DNA of 54,236 bases from an uncultured Actinomycetes bacterium (GCA_903873715.1 CAIQPS010000110.1:1-54236), one strand, 5' to 3'. Shown: positions 19,760-27,842, counted from the stretch's first letter. Translations and numbers: made by a program. The notes: generated by a model not told the origin, from the letters alone.

Positions 19760-20518
19760 ATGCTGCGCAGTTTCGCCCTCCACGACGTAGCCCTGAACCA
19801 CATCGCGGCACTGGAGCGCTGGTACTACCGGGACCACGCGCCCGAGATCGTGCGGCGCTACGGGCCCTGGATGACCCGGTTCGAGTGCTATCTGCCGGTC
19901 CCGGTGCCGGAGGAGGCCCAGGTGTACGGCTTCCACAACTGGAGGATGACCGAGGGCTGGTGGCGCCACCTGCCCGAGACGGGCACGCAAGACGATCTCT
20001 GCTTCACCCCGCCGCCGGTGTGGGCTCGGGTGGCGCCGGTGTTCGTGCCGCCGCAGCCGACGGAGCACTTCCTCGCATGCGACTGGCTGCCCCTGGAGAA
20101 GTCCTGCATCCGCTGGCTGATGCTGCTGCGCTACCCCGGTTGGGTGCCCGCGGACGTGGGCGACGAGTGGTTCTTGCGCGTGCACGCGCCCGAAGTGGCG
20201 GCACTGCCGGGCCTCGTCCGGTTCCTGAGCTGGAAGGCGCTGGCAGATGTGGGCCATGTTCCGGGCCGTTGGCGGCCGGACACCGCGCCTCCGGCGGGCA
20301 ACGTGCAGCCGCACTGGCATCGGGTCGCGGAACTGTGGTTCGAGACCCTCGACGATTGGCGTGAGTTCGTGGAGGCCGCTGCTTCCTGCAGCCGGCCGAA
20401 GTGGGCCACGGCGCCGTCGTACCCCTTTCTGCGGCCCTACGAAGGACTGGCGAGCACCTTTCTGCTCGAACGCCCCAACGACGATTTTCTGCGCGATCTC
20501 CGCGGCTACGTGCCCTGA
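19760..20518 (+). CDS. EthD-like dimeric alpha-beta barrel protein
   Basis: A 252-residue soluble protein with two related halves. Each has the EthD-type pattern of an early hydrophobic strand and a helix with HxPE-like spacing: WYYRDHAPEIVRRYGPWMTRFECY in the first half and VHAPEVAALPGLVRFLSW in the second. Both are followed by an aromatic-rich strand (ELWFETLDDWREF). Proteins of this fold bind or transform aromatic or polyketide-like compounds, and some are degradation accessory proteins. ATG at 19760 is preceded by GAGGAAGG and lies 45 bp after the flavoprotein stop, so it is probably the last gene of that operon. The His residues of the two HAPE motifs are candidate functional residues. 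Confidence 0.7.
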   Translation: MLRSFALHDVALNHIAALERWYYRDHAPEIVRRYGPWMTRFECYLPVPVPEEAQVYGFHNWRMTEGWWRHLPETGTQDDLCFTPPPVWARVAPVFVPPQPTEHFLACDWLPLEKSCIRWLMLLRYPGWVPADVGDEWFLRVHAPEVAALPGLVRFLSWKALADVGHVPGRWRPDTAPPAGNVQPHWHRVAELWFETLDDWREFVEAAASCSRPKWATAPSYPFLRPYEGLASTFLLERPNDDFLRDLRGYVP

Positions 20519-20577
20519 TAGCGGCGCTTTTCCGGGCCGCGCCGGCGCCTGACGAGCCACAGCGCGCGCGTCGCATG

Positions 20578-20595
20578 CTGGTATACTCATACCAG
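20578..20595 (+). promoter_or_regulatory. Extended -10 promoter overlapped by a palindromic operator
   Basis: TG-G-TATACT (20579-20587) is an extended -10 element with no matching -35. The perfect palindrome CTGGTAT-ACTC-ATACCAG (20578-20595) covers it completely, so a bound regulator would block initiation. It serves the dehydrogenase-SDR pair starting at 20642. Confidence 0.6.
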
Positions 20596-20641
20596 TTTTG
20601 TGGGGCGCGTGCCCTGCCGTCGTCAATCCTCTCGGAGTCAC

Positions 20642-21592
20642 GTGGACCTAGGGAAAGTCGCTATATTCGGGGCGGGCACGATGGGGCCGGGCCTGGCTCA
20701 GGTGTTCGCCACCGCCGGGTTCGATGTGGCCCTCTGGTCGCGGACGGATGCCACGCTCGAGAAAGCCGCCTCCGTCATCGCCGCGAACCTCGCCACCTTC
20801 TCGGAGCGGGGGATCATCGAGCCTTCCGACATCCCGGTCATCGCGGGGCGTATCGCCCCCACGCAGTCGTTGGAGGAGGCAGGCACCGGAGCAGGCCTGG
20901 TGGTGGAGAACATCATCGAGGACCGGGCGGCCAAGACCGTCCTGTTCGAGCAACTCGACCGCATCTGCCCCGACGGCGCCATCTTCGCCAGCGACACGTC
21001 GTATCTCAACATCTTCGAGATGGTGCCCGCAAGGCGCCTTCCCGAGACCGTCATCGCCCACTGGTTCGCGCCGCCGCACATCATCCCCCTCGTGGAGGTG
21101 GTGCGGGGTCCCGAGACCCTGGACGAGACGGTCGATACCGTCGTGGAACTGATCAAACGGGTGGGCCACGTTCCCACCGTCATGGAGAAGTTCGTCTCCG
21201 GGTTCTGCGTCAACCGGCTCTTGCGGGGCATCGGCCGGGAGGTGCTGTACCTGCTCGACAACGGCTACATGACACCCGAGCAACTCGACATCGCGGTGAA
21301 GGCGAGCATCATCCCCCGCGCGATGGTGCTGGGCTTCGTGCAGCGATACGACTTCACCGGGCTGGACCTCGCCTACAACAACCTGCACAACAAGTGCTTC
21401 GTCGACGCTCCGGTGGAGAGCGAACCGCGCAGCCTTCAGGAGAGGGTGGAGCGGGGAGATCTCGGGGCCAAGACCGGCAAAGGGTTCTTCGATTACGAGG
21501 GCAGACCGCTGGAGGAGATCCTCCGCGAACGCGACGCGGCGATGCTCGACGTTTTCAACGATATGAAAGACCGTATCTACAAGCGGATATAG
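20642..21592 (+). CDS. 3-hydroxyacyl-CoA dehydrogenase family protein
   Basis: A 316-residue enzyme. Its N-terminal NAD Rossmann motif is KVAIFGAGTMGPGLAQVFATAGFDVALW. The catalytic region is FASDTSYLNIFEM, then AHWFAPPHIIPLVEVVRG with the family His and Glu. Next comes GFCVNRLLRGIGREVLYLLDNGYMTPEQLDIAVK, and it ends GAKTGKGFFDY. Length is usual for the single-function form. It oxidises a 3-hydroxyacyl-CoA or a related hydroxy acid. The HWFAPP variant of the common HFFNP suggests a non-standard substrate. GTG start at 20642, after GGAG. It is 16 bp upstream of an SDR gene, and they likely form a two-gene operon. Confidence 0.9.
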   Translation: MDLGKVAIFGAGTMGPGLAQVFATAGFDVALWSRTDATLEKAASVIAANLATFSERGIIEPSDIPVIAGRIAPTQSLEEAGTGAGLVVENIIEDRAAKTVLFEQLDRICPDGAIFASDTSYLNIFEMVPARRLPETVIAHWFAPPHIIPLVEVVRGPETLDETVDTVVELIKRVGHVPTVMEKFVSGFCVNRLLRGIGREVLYLLDNGYMTPEQLDIAVKASIIPRAMVLGFVQRYDFTGLDLAYNNLHNKCFVDAPVESEPRSLQERVERGDLGAKTGKGFFDYEGRPLEEILRERDAAMLDVFNDMKDRIYKRI

Positions 21593-21608
21593 ACCTGGGA
21601 GGACATGT

Positions 21609-22421
21609 ATGGACACGTCGGCGCGAAAACCCAAACCTGCTGATCTCGAGGGCCTGTTCTCCCTCGCCGGCAAGAACGTCGTGGTCGTCGGTGGCGCCGG
21701 TGGTATCGGCCGGGGGCTCGCCTCGGGCATGCTGGCCTACGGCGCGAAGGTCGCCATCGCCGACGTCAACCTCAGCGCTCTCGAGACTGCGGTGGAGGAA
21801 CTCAAGGAGTTCGGCGACGGGAGCGTCCTGAGCTATCGCCTCGACACCAACGAGGAAGCCAACATCGAGGAGTTCGCGGCCAAGGTCATCGCCGACATGG
21901 GCGGCCGGGTACACATCCTCATCAACGCCCAGGGCTTCAACACCAAGGCGCCGGCCACCGAGTTCCCCGCGGCCGACTGGGACAAGCTTTTCATGGTGAA
22001 CGTCCGCGGCGTCATGCTGTGCTGCAAGCACTTCGCCAAGCATTTCGTGGAGCAGGGCGGCGGCAAGATCATCAACCTGTCCTCCATCCGCGGGGCCCGC
22101 GCGGCCCTCGGTGGCAACCTGGCCTATTGCTCCAGCAAGGGCGCCATCGACATGATGACCAAACAGCTGGCCGTCGAGCTCGCGTCGAAACACGTGAACG
22201 TCAACGCCATCGCGCCGGTCATCACCATCACCCCGATGACCGAAGAGCGCGTCAAGCGTGAGGCCGACCGCTACGAGAAGATGCTGGTGAACATCCCCAT
22301 GGGCCGGATGGGCCAGGTGTTCGACCTCATCGGACCGGCGGTCTTCCTCGCCTCCCCGGCGTCCGACTTCGTCACCGGCAGCATCATCTACCCCGACGGC
22401 GGGACCATGGCGTTCGTCTAG
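21609..22421 (+). CDS. SDR-family NAD(P)-dependent oxidoreductase
   Basis: A 270-residue classical SDR. Cofactor motif GGAGGIGRG (residues 28-36), INAQG (NAG-like motif), Ser159, Tyr173 and Lys177 (YCSSK) form an intact catalytic set. The C-terminus FVTGSIIYPDGGTMAFV is typical. Asp in IADVN favours NAD. It follows the hydroxyacyl-CoA dehydrogenase by 16 bp with GGGAGGA before the ATG. It is related to the SDR at 9610-10377, which has His in place of Tyr173. The substrate is unknown; a ring ketone or beta-oxo compound would fit the context. Confidence 0.92.
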   Translation: MDTSARKPKPADLEGLFSLAGKNVVVVGGAGGIGRGLASGMLAYGAKVAIADVNLSALETAVEELKEFGDGSVLSYRLDTNEEANIEEFAAKVIADMGGRVHILINAQGFNTKAPATEFPAADWDKLFMVNVRGVMLCCKHFAKHFVEQGGGKIINLSSIRGARAALGGNLAYCSSKGAIDMMTKQLAVELASKHVNVNAIAPVITITPMTEERVKREADRYEKMLVNIPMGRMGQVFDLIGPAVFLASPASDFVTGSIIYPDGGTMAFV

Positions 22422-22477
22422 CACCAGACCGTCTCGAGAAGCGGCGCCGCTCCGGCGCCGTGGCAGAGTCACACCGG

Positions 22478-22505
22478 ACCGCGGGCCCCAGGGCCCGCGG
22501 TCTTA
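22478..22505 (+). terminator. Terminator between convergent genes
   Basis: Inverted repeat 22478-22488 / 22491-22501 (about 9-10 usable GC pairs) followed by CTTATTCT on the plus strand. A second GGCGCC-rich repeat lies just upstream (22442-22460). It separates the SDR from the MerR-TetR regulator. Confidence 0.5.
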
Positions 22506-23483
22506 TTCTAGGGCTGGTCCGCCCGCCGCCGGCGCGGGGGGCGGGACCGGGGCAGCCGCCGCGGCGGGGACCGCCGGCGCGGGCTCCGCGGCCAACCGGG
22601 AGAGCAGTCCGTCGTACGCCGCGACCCGGGCGTCGATGTCCACTTCTCCGTTCCGGGCGGCCTGCGCCGCCAGGAACAGCCAGAGCCTGGCTTCCAGGAC
22701 CTCCCGGCGGCTGTACTCACGGCCGAGCGGGGGCAGCGAAAGAGGCTGATAGCTGGCGAACAGATTGAGGGCGAGCAGGTCGGCCGGGATGCGCGAAGGG
22801 CGGGCGCCGCCGGGCCCGGCGGGATCGAGGGCGCGGGTGATGCGGTCGACCTCGGTGGCCAGGGCCTCGTGCATGAGGCCCTGGAGGCCGTCTTCGTCGT
22901 CCGCTCCCTCCACCCGCATCACCGCCAGCGCCGACGAAGCCAGGGCGAACGATTCGGTGTGGCCGTGCAGGTCCCACAGCAGGCGTTCGGCAGGGTCGGC
23001 GGCCTGCGCCTCCTTCTCGTCTGCGTATGCGGTGCTCCAAGCGATGGATGCCGCCACGCACTCCGCCAGGAGACGGCGCTTGCTCGGGAAGTGGCTGTAG
23101 AAGAGGGTGGCGGTGATGCCCAGGCGGCGCATGATGGCCGTCACGTGGGTGTTCTTGTAGCCGTTGGCTATGAACTCTCGCGTGGCTTCCTCGACGATGC
23201 GGTCGTGCACGGCGAGCCGCTCCTGGGCGGCAAGGTCCACGGTGCTCTCGTTCGCCTCGTCCAGCCGGGCCTGCAGACGCTCCTCGATCTCCGCGAGAGT
23301 GCGGCCTTGCTCCTTGAGTTCCGCGATCGCCAGGAGAATGGCCACGTGCTCGTCCGTGTAGAGCGAGCGGCTGGCCGCGGTCTTCTGGGCCCGGGGCAGC
23401 AGGCCCTGGCGCAGGTAGAAGTGGATGGTCGTCCGGGGGAGCCCGGTGGTCTGCTGCAGGTCGCGGATGGTGTAGGCACGCAT
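22503..23483 (-). CDS. MerR-TetR fusion transcription regulator
   Basis: A 326-residue protein with two DNA-binding parts. Residues 1 to about 75 are a MerR winged helix (YTIRDLQQTTGLPRTTIHFYLRQGLLP, SLYTDEHVAILLAIAELKEQG). A charged, probably coiled linker (about 75-105) follows. Then comes a TetR helix-turn-helix (RIVEEATREFIANGYKNTHVTAIMRRLGITATLFYSHFPSKRRLLAECV, shown in part) and a helical ligand domain. The last 30 residues are Ala/Pro-rich and probably disordered. It lies convergent to the dehydrogenase-SDR pair. GGTAT/ATACC palindromes occur at that pair's promoter and at its own, so both are candidate targets. The promoter fits a leaderless mRNA. Confidence 0.88.
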   Translation of the reverse strand: MRAYTIRDLQQTTGLPRTTIHFYLRQGLLPRAQKTAASRSLYTDEHVAILLAIAELKEQGRTLAEIEERLQARLDEANESTVDLAAQERLAVHDRIVEEATREFIANGYKNTHVTAIMRRLGITATLFYSHFPSKRRLLAECVAASIAWSTAYADEKEAQAADPAERLLWDLHGHTESFALASSALAVMRVEGADDEDGLQGLMHEALATEVDRITRALDPAGPGGARPSRIPADLLALNLFASYQPLSLPPLGREYSRREVLEARLWLFLAAQAARNGEVDIDARVAAYDGLLSRLAAEPAPAVPAAAAAPVPPPAPAAGGPALE

Positions 23484-23489
23484 ACCTGC

Positions 23490-23529
23490 ACACTACCACC
23501 GTAGAGAATCGGGTATCAAGTCGCATACC
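23490..23529 (-). promoter_or_regulatory. Leaderless promoter and operator of the MerR-TetR gene
   Basis: On the minus strand, TTGATA (complement of 23514-23519), 18 bp, then TAGTGT (complement of 23490-23495). Six bases separate the -10 box from the ATG, so transcription would start at or next to the start codon. The palindrome GGTAT-N8-ATACC (23512-23529) overlaps the -35 box. Confidence 0.5.
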
Positions 23530-23536
23530 GAAGGGG

Positions 23537-23580
23537 AAAAAGAAACGGCCCCTGGAAGGGGGGCTTCCAGAGACCGTTTC
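23537..23580 (-). terminator. Terminator of the molybdoenzyme operon
   Basis: A long two-part stem: GAAACGG/CCGTTTC (23542-23548/23574-23580) outside and CTGGAAG/CTTCCAG (23552-23558/23564-23570) inside. On the minus strand it is followed by five T (complement of 23537-23541). It lies about 220 bp after the catalytic subunit stop, so the mRNA has a long 3' region. Confidence 0.8.
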
Positions 23581-23626
23581 AAGCCTAAGCCTCCGTCCCG
23601 TCGCCGGGCGAGGACTGAGGTTACTA

Positions 23627-23776
23627 TTATCGGCCGGTCGGCAAATGAACCTCGGCCACCGGATCGCGCTGGGCGGCGCCATGCGTCGTCCTGAGTCGCG
23701 CCCGTAGCGCTGCTACGAACGCTCCCTGCGTCCTTGCCTTGCGCGTACCCATCGCAATCCTGTGGCGAGGCATCAT
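23627..23776 (-). CDS. Possible small Arg-rich protein, unrecognised
   Basis: A 49-codon frame beginning ATG-ATG, 22 bp after the stop of the molybdoenzyme catalytic subunit and before the operon terminator. The peptide begins MMPRHRIAMGTRKARTQ and has about nine Arg. A purine-rich GGAAG lies shortly before the start. In GC-rich DNA such frames arise by chance. The stretch also contains a short hairpin CGTAGC/GCTACG (23703-23708/23712-23717), so it could equally be a noncoding structured 3' region or an interspersed repeat. Nothing else is seen between 23581 and 23798. Confidence 0.25.
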   Translation of the reverse strand: MMPRHRIAMGTRKARTQGAFVAALRARLRTTHGAAQRDPVAEVHLPTGR

Positions 23777-23798
23777 TTATCTTCCGGCCTTCGGGTGC

Positions 23799-26021
23799 CT
23801 AAACGTCTTGCATCCCCGAGGACGGGACGAAGCCGTACTCTTCGGTGTGGAACACGCTCTCGGTAAGCTCCTCGTCCTTCGCCTTGTACACCTTGCAGAG
23901 CAGGCAGGTGAGGTCGGGGGAGCCGTACATCGGGTCGAGATGGTTGTTGCTGGTGAGCACGTTCGGGTTCGAGATGAACACGCCGTGGTAGCCCTTCGCC
24001 GGCTCTTCCGGGTAGAAGCAGTTGGCGGTGGCCATCAGGACGCCCTTCTTGATGCCCGGGAAGGTGCGCAGCTTCTGGCGGATCCGGCCGCGCGGCGACT
24101 CGATCCAGACGATGTCGCCGTCCTCGACGTCGTAGAGCTTGGCCGTCTCGGGGTGCAGCTGGCAGGTGGGGAACTCCATGAAGCTGCGGAGCCACGGGAT
24201 GTTCCGGTACTGGCCCAGGAAGTAGAAGGGCTGGCGGTAACCGGAGCTCATGACGATCGGGTATTCCTTGTAGAGGTCCGGCGTGCTCACGGGGCTCTCA
24301 CCGGGTTCCGCGAACTGCGGCAGGCCGGGGTAGCCCAGCGATTCCAGGTGCTGCGACTTGAACTCGAACTGCCCCGACGGGGTCGGGAAGCCGCCGCCTT
24401 CTTTCCAGAAGTCGGTCTTGTACTTGTAGTACACCTGGTCGGGGCCGTAGCAGCCGCTGATGAGCTTCTCGCTGAAGTCCTTCCAGGTGAGCGCCGATTC
24501 GCCGTCTTTGCCCTTGCCGCGGCGCAGCTGGTAGTCGAGCATCTCGTAGTCGTCGTTCCACCACTTGTCGGGGACGACGCGCTTGCCGACCTCGTTGAAG
24601 ATCCATGCGTCCGACCGGGCTTCTCCCGGCGGGTCCACGACCTTGTTGTGCGCTTCGATGAAGAAGCGCGGATGCATGTCGTAGACGTCGTCGAGTTCGA
24701 GCCAGTGGGCCGCCGGCAGGACGATGTCCGCCGCTTCGGCCATGGGACCCATGAACAGGTCGGTGTGGCTCATGAAGTCGACCATCTCGATGGCCTTGAC
24801 CACTTCCTTGGTGTTGGCCATGTGAACGATCTGCTGCCCACCCACGGAGAACCAGACCTTGATGGGGGATTTCCCCTCGAGGATCCGCTTGACCATGGCG
24901 TCGGGGTTGCAGGTCCGCGTAGCGCCCATCTTGAAGCGGTCCCCGCCGATGATGTTCTTCTTCATCTCGTCGGTGATGGGGAGTTCGAGGTTGAAGTCCT
25001 CGATGAGGCCGGTGTCCGGGAGGACCCAGCTGATCATGCTGCCCGGCGCCTCGATGTTGCCGGCGAGGCCCATGAGGCAGGTGATGGCGCGGAGCGTGTG
25101 GCCGCAGTTGGCCTGGCGCTCGAGCGAGCTACCCACCTGGATGGTCCCCGGGGTGTCGATGGCCCACATGCGGGCGGCCGTGATGACGTCTTCCTTGGGG
25201 ATCCAGCAGGTGTTGGAGACCTTCTCGGGCGTCCATTCCTTGACGTGCTCGCGCAGTTCCTCGAACCCGTACGTCCAATTCTCGACGAAGTCCTTGTCCC
25301 ACAGTTCCTCTTCCATGATGACGTTCATCATGCCGAGGGCGAGGGCGGAGTCCGTGCCGGGACGCGGCTGGATCCAGAGGTTGGCGCGGGACGCGTACGC
25401 GCTGGCCCGCGGATCGATGATGATGAGGTTCTTGACGTAGTCGAGAGAGTTCATGAACCAGTAGCACATCTCGGAGTCGGCGCTGCTGATCTCGAGCTGC
25501 TTGGCCCACATGATCTGGGTCTTCGGGAAGACCCCGCCCCAACCGTGGTAGTCGCAGTAGAGGCGGCCGTAGCCGGTGACCAGGGCGTAGAGGCCCAGGC
25601 GCGGGCTGTGGCAGACGTAACCCGGGGTGATGGCGTTACCGGTGCCCAGGGAGCGCGCCATCCGCATGGTGTACCGGTTGTAGCCGCGGCCGGTACCCTG
25701 GGAGATGGCGATGCTCTGCGGCCCCGGATCGGCGATGGCGGCCTTCATCTTGGCGGCGACGGTGTCCAGGGCTTCGTCCCAGGAGATCCGCTTCCACTTG
25801 CCCTCGCCCTTTTTCCCCACCTGCTTCATGGGGTACTTGATGCGGTAAGGGTTGTCGATGTGCTGGATGCTCGAGAGGCCCTTGGCGCACATGGTGCCGC
25901 CGGTGAGGGACTTGTCGTTGCCCTCGATCTTGACGATTACGCCGTCCTCTTTGGTGACCTTGACCCCGCAGCCGCCGTGGCAGCTCTTGCAGGTGGTATA
26001 GACAACTTCTCTGTTAGCCAT
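23799..26021 (-). CDS. Molybdopterin (bis-MGD) oxidoreductase catalytic subunit of a three-subunit complex
   Basis: A 740-residue member of the DMSO reductase superfamily. An N-terminal [4Fe-4S] motif has Cys 11, 14, 18 and 45. The likely Mo ligand is Cys137 in TPGYVCHSP. Later segments typical of the family are WAKQLEISSADSE, IIDPRASAYASRANLWIQPRPGTD and SSGYRQPFYFLGQYRNIPW. There is no twin-arginine signal, so the active site should face the cytoplasm, unlike PsrA/PhsA/TtrA enzymes. It is encoded after an FeS subunit and an NrfD-type anchor, in one operon. Electrons would pass between quinone and a cytoplasmic substrate. The substrate is unknown; catechol-type dehydroxylases of gut actinobacteria are one comparison. 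A GAGGAGA ribosome site supports the ATG. Confidence 0.9.
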   Translation of the reverse strand: MANREVVYTTCKSCHGGCGVKVTKEDGVIVKIEGNDKSLTGGTMCAKGLSSIQHIDNPYRIKYPMKQVGKKGEGKWKRISWDEALDTVAAKMKAAIADPGPQSIAISQGTGRGYNRYTMRMARSLGTGNAITPGYVCHSPRLGLYALVTGYGRLYCDYHGWGGVFPKTQIMWAKQLEISSADSEMCYWFMNSLDYVKNLIIIDPRASAYASRANLWIQPRPGTDSALALGMMNVIMEEELWDKDFVENWTYGFEELREHVKEWTPEKVSNTCWIPKEDVITAARMWAIDTPGTIQVGSSLERQANCGHTLRAITCLMGLAGNIEAPGSMISWVLPDTGLIEDFNLELPITDEMKKNIIGGDRFKMGATRTCNPDAMVKRILEGKSPIKVWFSVGGQQIVHMANTKEVVKAIEMVDFMSHTDLFMGPMAEAADIVLPAAHWLELDDVYDMHPRFFIEAHNKVVDPPGEARSDAWIFNEVGKRVVPDKWWNDDYEMLDYQLRRGKGKDGESALTWKDFSEKLISGCYGPDQVYYKYKTDFWKEGGGFPTPSGQFEFKSQHLESLGYPGLPQFAEPGESPVSTPDLYKEYPIVMSSGYRQPFYFLGQYRNIPWLRSFMEFPTCQLHPETAKLYDVEDGDIVWIESPRGRIRQKLRTFPGIKKGVLMATANCFYPEEPAKGYHGVFISNPNVLTSNNHLDPMYGSPDLTCLLCKVYKAKDEELTESVFHTEEYGFVPSSGMQDV

Positions 26022-26049
26022 AGTGTCTCCTCAACACACTGCCGTGCGT

Positions 26050-27021
26050 CTAGTACGCGTGGGCTTTGGGGAGCAGGGGCCGGTAGATGCCAACCTTGAG
26101 GACGCCGTACTTGAGCGAGAACGCCCCGATGGTGTGGCAACAGATCGCGAAGACCAGCAGTCCGAGCGAAGACGGGCCGGAGAAGTAGCTGGTCACCGAG
26201 ATGATGAACGGGACCAGGATCCCGAGGATCACGATGCCGAGCCAGAAGACCCAGGCGACGTGACCGCGGACCAGTTCCTTGACCGACAACTCAGCCGTCT
26301 CCGACTGGTAGTTGGCGTTGACCAGATACGCGACGATGAGCAGCGAGTTGAGGATCAGCATGATCCTTGTGGCCTGCTCTGCGATCTCAGTGACTTCCTG
26401 TCCGGCCACCAGGCCGGTGGCCATGGCCAGCGCCAGCCCGTCGGCCACGCCCATGAAGAGGAACACGATGGGCAGGAGGCCCGTGTTCCAGAAGGGCACG
26501 CTCTTGCAGTAGCTCATGGCGAAGCCGCAATAGACGGCGGTCATCACACAGAAGACACCGGCCAAGACCATGAAGACGTAGTTCGCGTCCATGGCGCCGG
26601 AGGCGAAGGCCACCACTTTGTAGCCGATGAGGCCCTGCAGGACCAACTGTATGGCGCCGAACGCCAAGAAGATCATGGTGAACACGATCCCCCGCGCGAA
26701 CCAGGAGGTGCGCCACGCCTTGCTGAACGGCGGGAACGCCCGCCAGAAGCGGTACCACTTCCCGAGGTAGAAAGCGTGGAGGGGCAGTTTGAAGATGGCG
26801 ATGCCCACCCAACCGAGGAGACCCGCCCAGAAGGCTGTCAGGGCGAATTCCTCCTTGAGGCCCAAGAAGAGGGCGACCAGGTAGAGACCGGTGCCCAGGG
26901 CCGAGAAGACCTCGGCCAGCCACACCATGAGGCCCTTGCCCTCGATCCATTCGGTCTGGGCCATGGGCTTGACCATCCACTCGTGGGTGACCATCCACTG
27001 ACGAGCTGTCCTAGCATTCAT
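26050..27021 (-). CDS. NrfD/PsrC-family membrane subunit
   Basis: A 323-residue polytopic protein with about eight or nine hydrophobic segments (for example WLAEVFSALGTGLYLVALFLG near residue 34 and AWVFWLGIVILGILVPFII near 257). The N-terminal region WMVKPMAQTEWIEGKG and overall pattern fit NrfD/PsrC quinone-interacting anchors, which carry no heme. It would pass electrons between the quinone pool and the FeS subunit. It lies 17 bp after the FeS subunit gene and 28 bp before the catalytic gene, in the order FeS-anchor-catalytic. Confidence 0.88.
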   Translation of the reverse strand: MNARTARQWMVTHEWMVKPMAQTEWIEGKGLMVWLAEVFSALGTGLYLVALFLGLKEEFALTAFWAGLLGWVGIAIFKLPLHAFYLGKWYRFWRAFPPFSKAWRTSWFARGIVFTMIFLAFGAIQLVLQGLIGYKVVAFASGAMDANYVFMVLAGVFCVMTAVYCGFAMSYCKSVPFWNTGLLPIVFLFMGVADGLALAMATGLVAGQEVTEIAEQATRIMLILNSLLIVAYLVNANYQSETAELSVKELVRGHVAWVFWLGIVILGILVPFIISVTSYFSGPSSLGLLVFAICCHTIGAFSLKYGVLKVGIYRPLLPKAHAY

Positions 27022-27038
27022 GTGTCAGTCCCCCCGGC

Positions 27039-27842
27039 CTACTCGCAGTTGTCTTTGACGGCCTTTTTGCCCCGCTCATGCTTCACAGCGAGCTTGGCCT
27101 TGCTCGGCTCGTACACCGTGCTGAGATGCTGGACGACGTACCCGGTCTGCGATTCGCGCGGGGCCGTGTTGTCGTTGCCGCCCAACTTGTAGTCGATGTA
27201 GTAGACGGAGGGGTCGGTGCCGTACTCGGGATGGAGCACGAAGCCGCTCTTCTCACGCAGGAGCCTGGAGACGTTGCTGTTGGGATCGTCGAGATCGCCG
27301 AAGGTGAGCGCCTTGGCCTGGCAGGTGTTCACGCAGGCCGGCGTGGCGTCCCGGTCGATGCCCGGTTTGAGGCCCTTGGGCAGGCCCTCGTCGATCCGCT
27401 CCATGCAGAAGTTGCACTTCTCGGTGGTGCCCCGCTGGTGCGGATAGAGCTTCTCGCCCTTCTTCTCGATGGAAGTCTTCGGATGGCCGGGGAACCAACC
27501 CGGGTCCCTCTTGCGGGACAGGTAGGTGCGGTTCTGATACGGACACGCGATGATGCAGTACCGGCAGCCGAAGCACTTGTCGTGGTCGATGGCGACGATG
27601 CCGTCTTCACGCTTGTACGAGGCCTCGGTCGGGCACGCGTCCACGCAAGGCGCATCCTTGCATTGGTTGCAGCGCACCGGATAGGTGGAAACATCGACCT
27701 TGTATCCCTCGTCCACCTCGAGAGCGATCAGCCTTGGCCACGTCACCCTCAATGGCAGAAAGTGCTCGATGCGGCACGCAGCTACGCAAGCATGGCATCG
27801 GGTGCACTTTGCGAGGTTGATGACCATCCCCCATCTCGCCAT
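27039..27842 (-). CDS. Four-cluster [4Fe-4S] electron-transfer subunit
   Basis: A 267-residue ferredoxin-like subunit with all four Cys motifs: CTRCHACVAAC (from Cys13), CNQCKDAPCVDACP, CFGCRYCIIACP and CNFC...CVNTC. This is the DmsB/PsrB type. No Tat signal is present, so it is cytoplasmic like its catalytic partner. The ATG at 27842 is chosen because GGGGAGG precedes it. An upstream in-frame ATG would add 19 unrelated residues. The C-terminal tail after about residue 225 is Lys-rich and unlike standard PsrB. It is the first gene of the operon. Confidence 0.92.
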   Translation of the reverse strand: MARWGMVINLAKCTRCHACVAACRIEHFLPLRVTWPRLIALEVDEGYKVDVSTYPVRCNQCKDAPCVDACPTEASYKREDGIVAIDHDKCFGCRYCIIACPYQNRTYLSRKRDPGWFPGHPKTSIEKKGEKLYPHQRGTTEKCNFCMERIDEGLPKGLKPGIDRDATPACVNTCQAKALTFGDLDDPNSNVSRLLREKSGFVLHPEYGTDPSVYYIDYKLGGNDNTAPRESQTGYVVQHLSTVYEPSKAKLAVKHERGKKAVKDNCE

